A stretch of DNA of 64,000 bases, from NCBI GenBank assembly GCA_964457925.1, contig CAYWGH010000012.1, positions 96,287 to 160,286 on the forward strand, in the 5' to 3' direction. Position numbers and translations under genes: made by a program. The stretch is from Coneutiohabitans sp964457925. Its GTDB lineage: Bacteria; Zhuqueibacterota; Zhuqueibacteria; Zhuqueibacterales; Zhuqueibacteraceae. A model generated the notes under the pieces. The model was not told the DNA's origin. It worked only from the letters and a program-made list of their open reading frames with translations, and searched no databases. How positions within the stretch are numbered: the first letter of the stretch is position 1; each line of letters opens with the position of its first letter. This document shows positions 63,291 to 64,000 of the stretch, piece after piece.

Positions 63291-64000
63291 TCAAAGCGGC
63301 CGCGCAATCCCCAGCTTCGTCATGCGATAGCGCAGCTTCTGCTCGGATATTTTCAAGGCCCGCGCGGCTTTGGATTGGTTCCAATCATGATCGGCCAAAG
63401 TTTGCTGGATGATCTGCTTTTCAAAATCCTGCATGCGGTGGTCAAGCGAAGGATTGGCGCTCGATCCGGCGCCGCTCGTCTTCGATCTGCGAAATTCTTG
63501 CTGAATATCCGCCGGCAAAATCTCATGGCTCACCATCTGCTCTTCCGGAGCAACCAGCGTCACTAAACGCTCGACAAAATTTTCCAGCTCGCGAATGTTG
63601 CCCGGCCAGGCGCGCTGCCGCATGAAATCCAGCAGCCGGGCGTGAAATGTTACGGCGCGCTTCTTTTGTTCCGTGGCAAACTTGGCCAAAAAATGATTGG
63701 CGAGCAAGGGAATGTCCTGCCGGCGATCTGCCAACGAGGGAACGTAAATCGGGTAAACATGCAGCCGATAAAACAGATCACTGCGAAATTTTCCCTTCTC
63801 CACCAAATCGCGCACGGACATGCTCGAAGCGGAGATGATGCGCGCGTTGACTTTGCGGGTGACGTTGCTTCCCACCGGACGCACTTCGCCCTCCTGCAAG
63901 ACGCGCATGAATTTCGCTTGCATGTCCGCGGACAGATTCTCGATCTCGTCGATGAACAGCGTGCCGCCGGCGGCTTGCTCGATCAAGCCTTTGCGCTCGC
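63291..64000 (-). CDS. Sigma-54-dependent Fis-family transcriptional activator, C-terminal part
   Basis: The frame is open to the window edge (residues ERKGLIEQAAGGTLFIDE at the edge), so the N-terminus and the GAFTGA loop are outside. Visible are the Walker B region TLFIDEIENLS, the sensor segments RPVGSNVTRKVNARIISASS, FRSDLFYRLHVYPIYVPSLADR and WPGNIRELENFVERLV, and a C-terminal Fis-type HTH (NQSKAARALKISEQKLRYRM). It activates sigma-54 promoters after remodelling of the closed complex. Whether the missing N-terminus is a receiver, GAF or FHA domain is not known. Confidence 0.93.
   Translation of the reverse strand, partial: ERKGLIEQAAGGTLFIDEIENLSADMQAKFMRVLQEGEVRPVGSNVTRKVNARIISASSMSVRDLVEKGKFRSDLFYRLHVYPIYVPSLADRRQDIPLLANHFLAKFATEQKKRAVTFHARLLDFMRQRAWPGNIRELENFVERLVTLVAPEEQMVSHEILPADIQQEFRRSKTSGAGSSANPSLDHRMQDFEKQIIQQTLADHDWNQSKAARALKISEQKLRYRMTKLGIARPL

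Noticed and set aside
1..64000. tRNA, rRNA and CRISPR arrays
   Set aside because: No cloverleaf with the conserved T-arm, no rRNA segment and no direct-repeat/spacer array was noticed in the gaps between genes.

Overview
The window looks like a chromosomal segment of a Gram-negative bacterium of the FCB assemblage (Bacteroidetes/Chlorobi relatives such as KSB1- or Calditrichota-like lineages). This placement is an inference. It rests on a secreted protein with a C-terminal FlgD/T9SS-like sorting domain, a tiny COX24/AURKAIP1-type ribosomal-protein gene, many lipoproteins with clear lipoboxes, an outer-membrane beta-barrel, a serine-palmitoyltransferase/bacterial ceramide synthase-like pair, and several NtrC-type regulators. 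No rRNA, tRNA or CRISPR array was seen.

Layout. 1-15250 is mostly plus strand: the end of der, a putative secreted metalloprotease, sppA, an FmdB zinc ribbon, the 31-aa COX24-like ORF, a REC-PAS-GAF histidine kinase, xseA, a lipoprotein, a small unknown, an SLC13 transporter, a 643-aa exported unknown and a likely sphingolipid pair. 15272-26842 is minus strand: a zinc-ribbon protein, an orphan PTS EIIA, a small unknown, mannose-1-phosphate guanylyltransferase, a geranylgeranyl-reductase-type flavoprotein, thioredoxin, a WecA-like initiating transferase, then a tight run of three glycosyltransferases behind an NtrY/NtrC-type pair. 27023-32424 is plus strand: an orphan NarL-type regulator, then an Rrf2 repressor followed by a sulfate ABC importer (sbp-cysT-cysW-cysA). 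A shared operator-like motif sits at both the Rrf2 and the sbp promoters. 32425-36800 is a looser region with small exported proteins, a frameshifted NUDIX gene, a membrane protein and a GNAT.

36865-59768 (minus strand) is the standout: a complete Tc (toxin complex) locus. TcA is split into an unusually large N-terminal protein (2980 aa, with CarboxypepD-like, VRP1, PA14-like, neuraminidase-like and DUF5648-like parts) and a C-terminal TcB-binding protein (1276 aa). TcB and TcC are fused into one 2654-aa SpvB/TcdB/Rhs polypeptide. Its hypervariable tail ends in a peptidase C39/papain-like domain with a visible Cys-His-Asp triad, which is the probable effector. Two small membrane proteins lie between TcA and TcBC, and a third, larger membrane protein lies just upstream of TcBC.

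59788-64000 holds that membrane protein, a lipoprotein, an RDD protein, an intergenic block of palindromic repeats, and the C-terminal half of a sigma-54 activator that runs off the window. Most start codons were chosen by ribosome-binding site and family fit; family names come from motif recognition by eye, not from searches.
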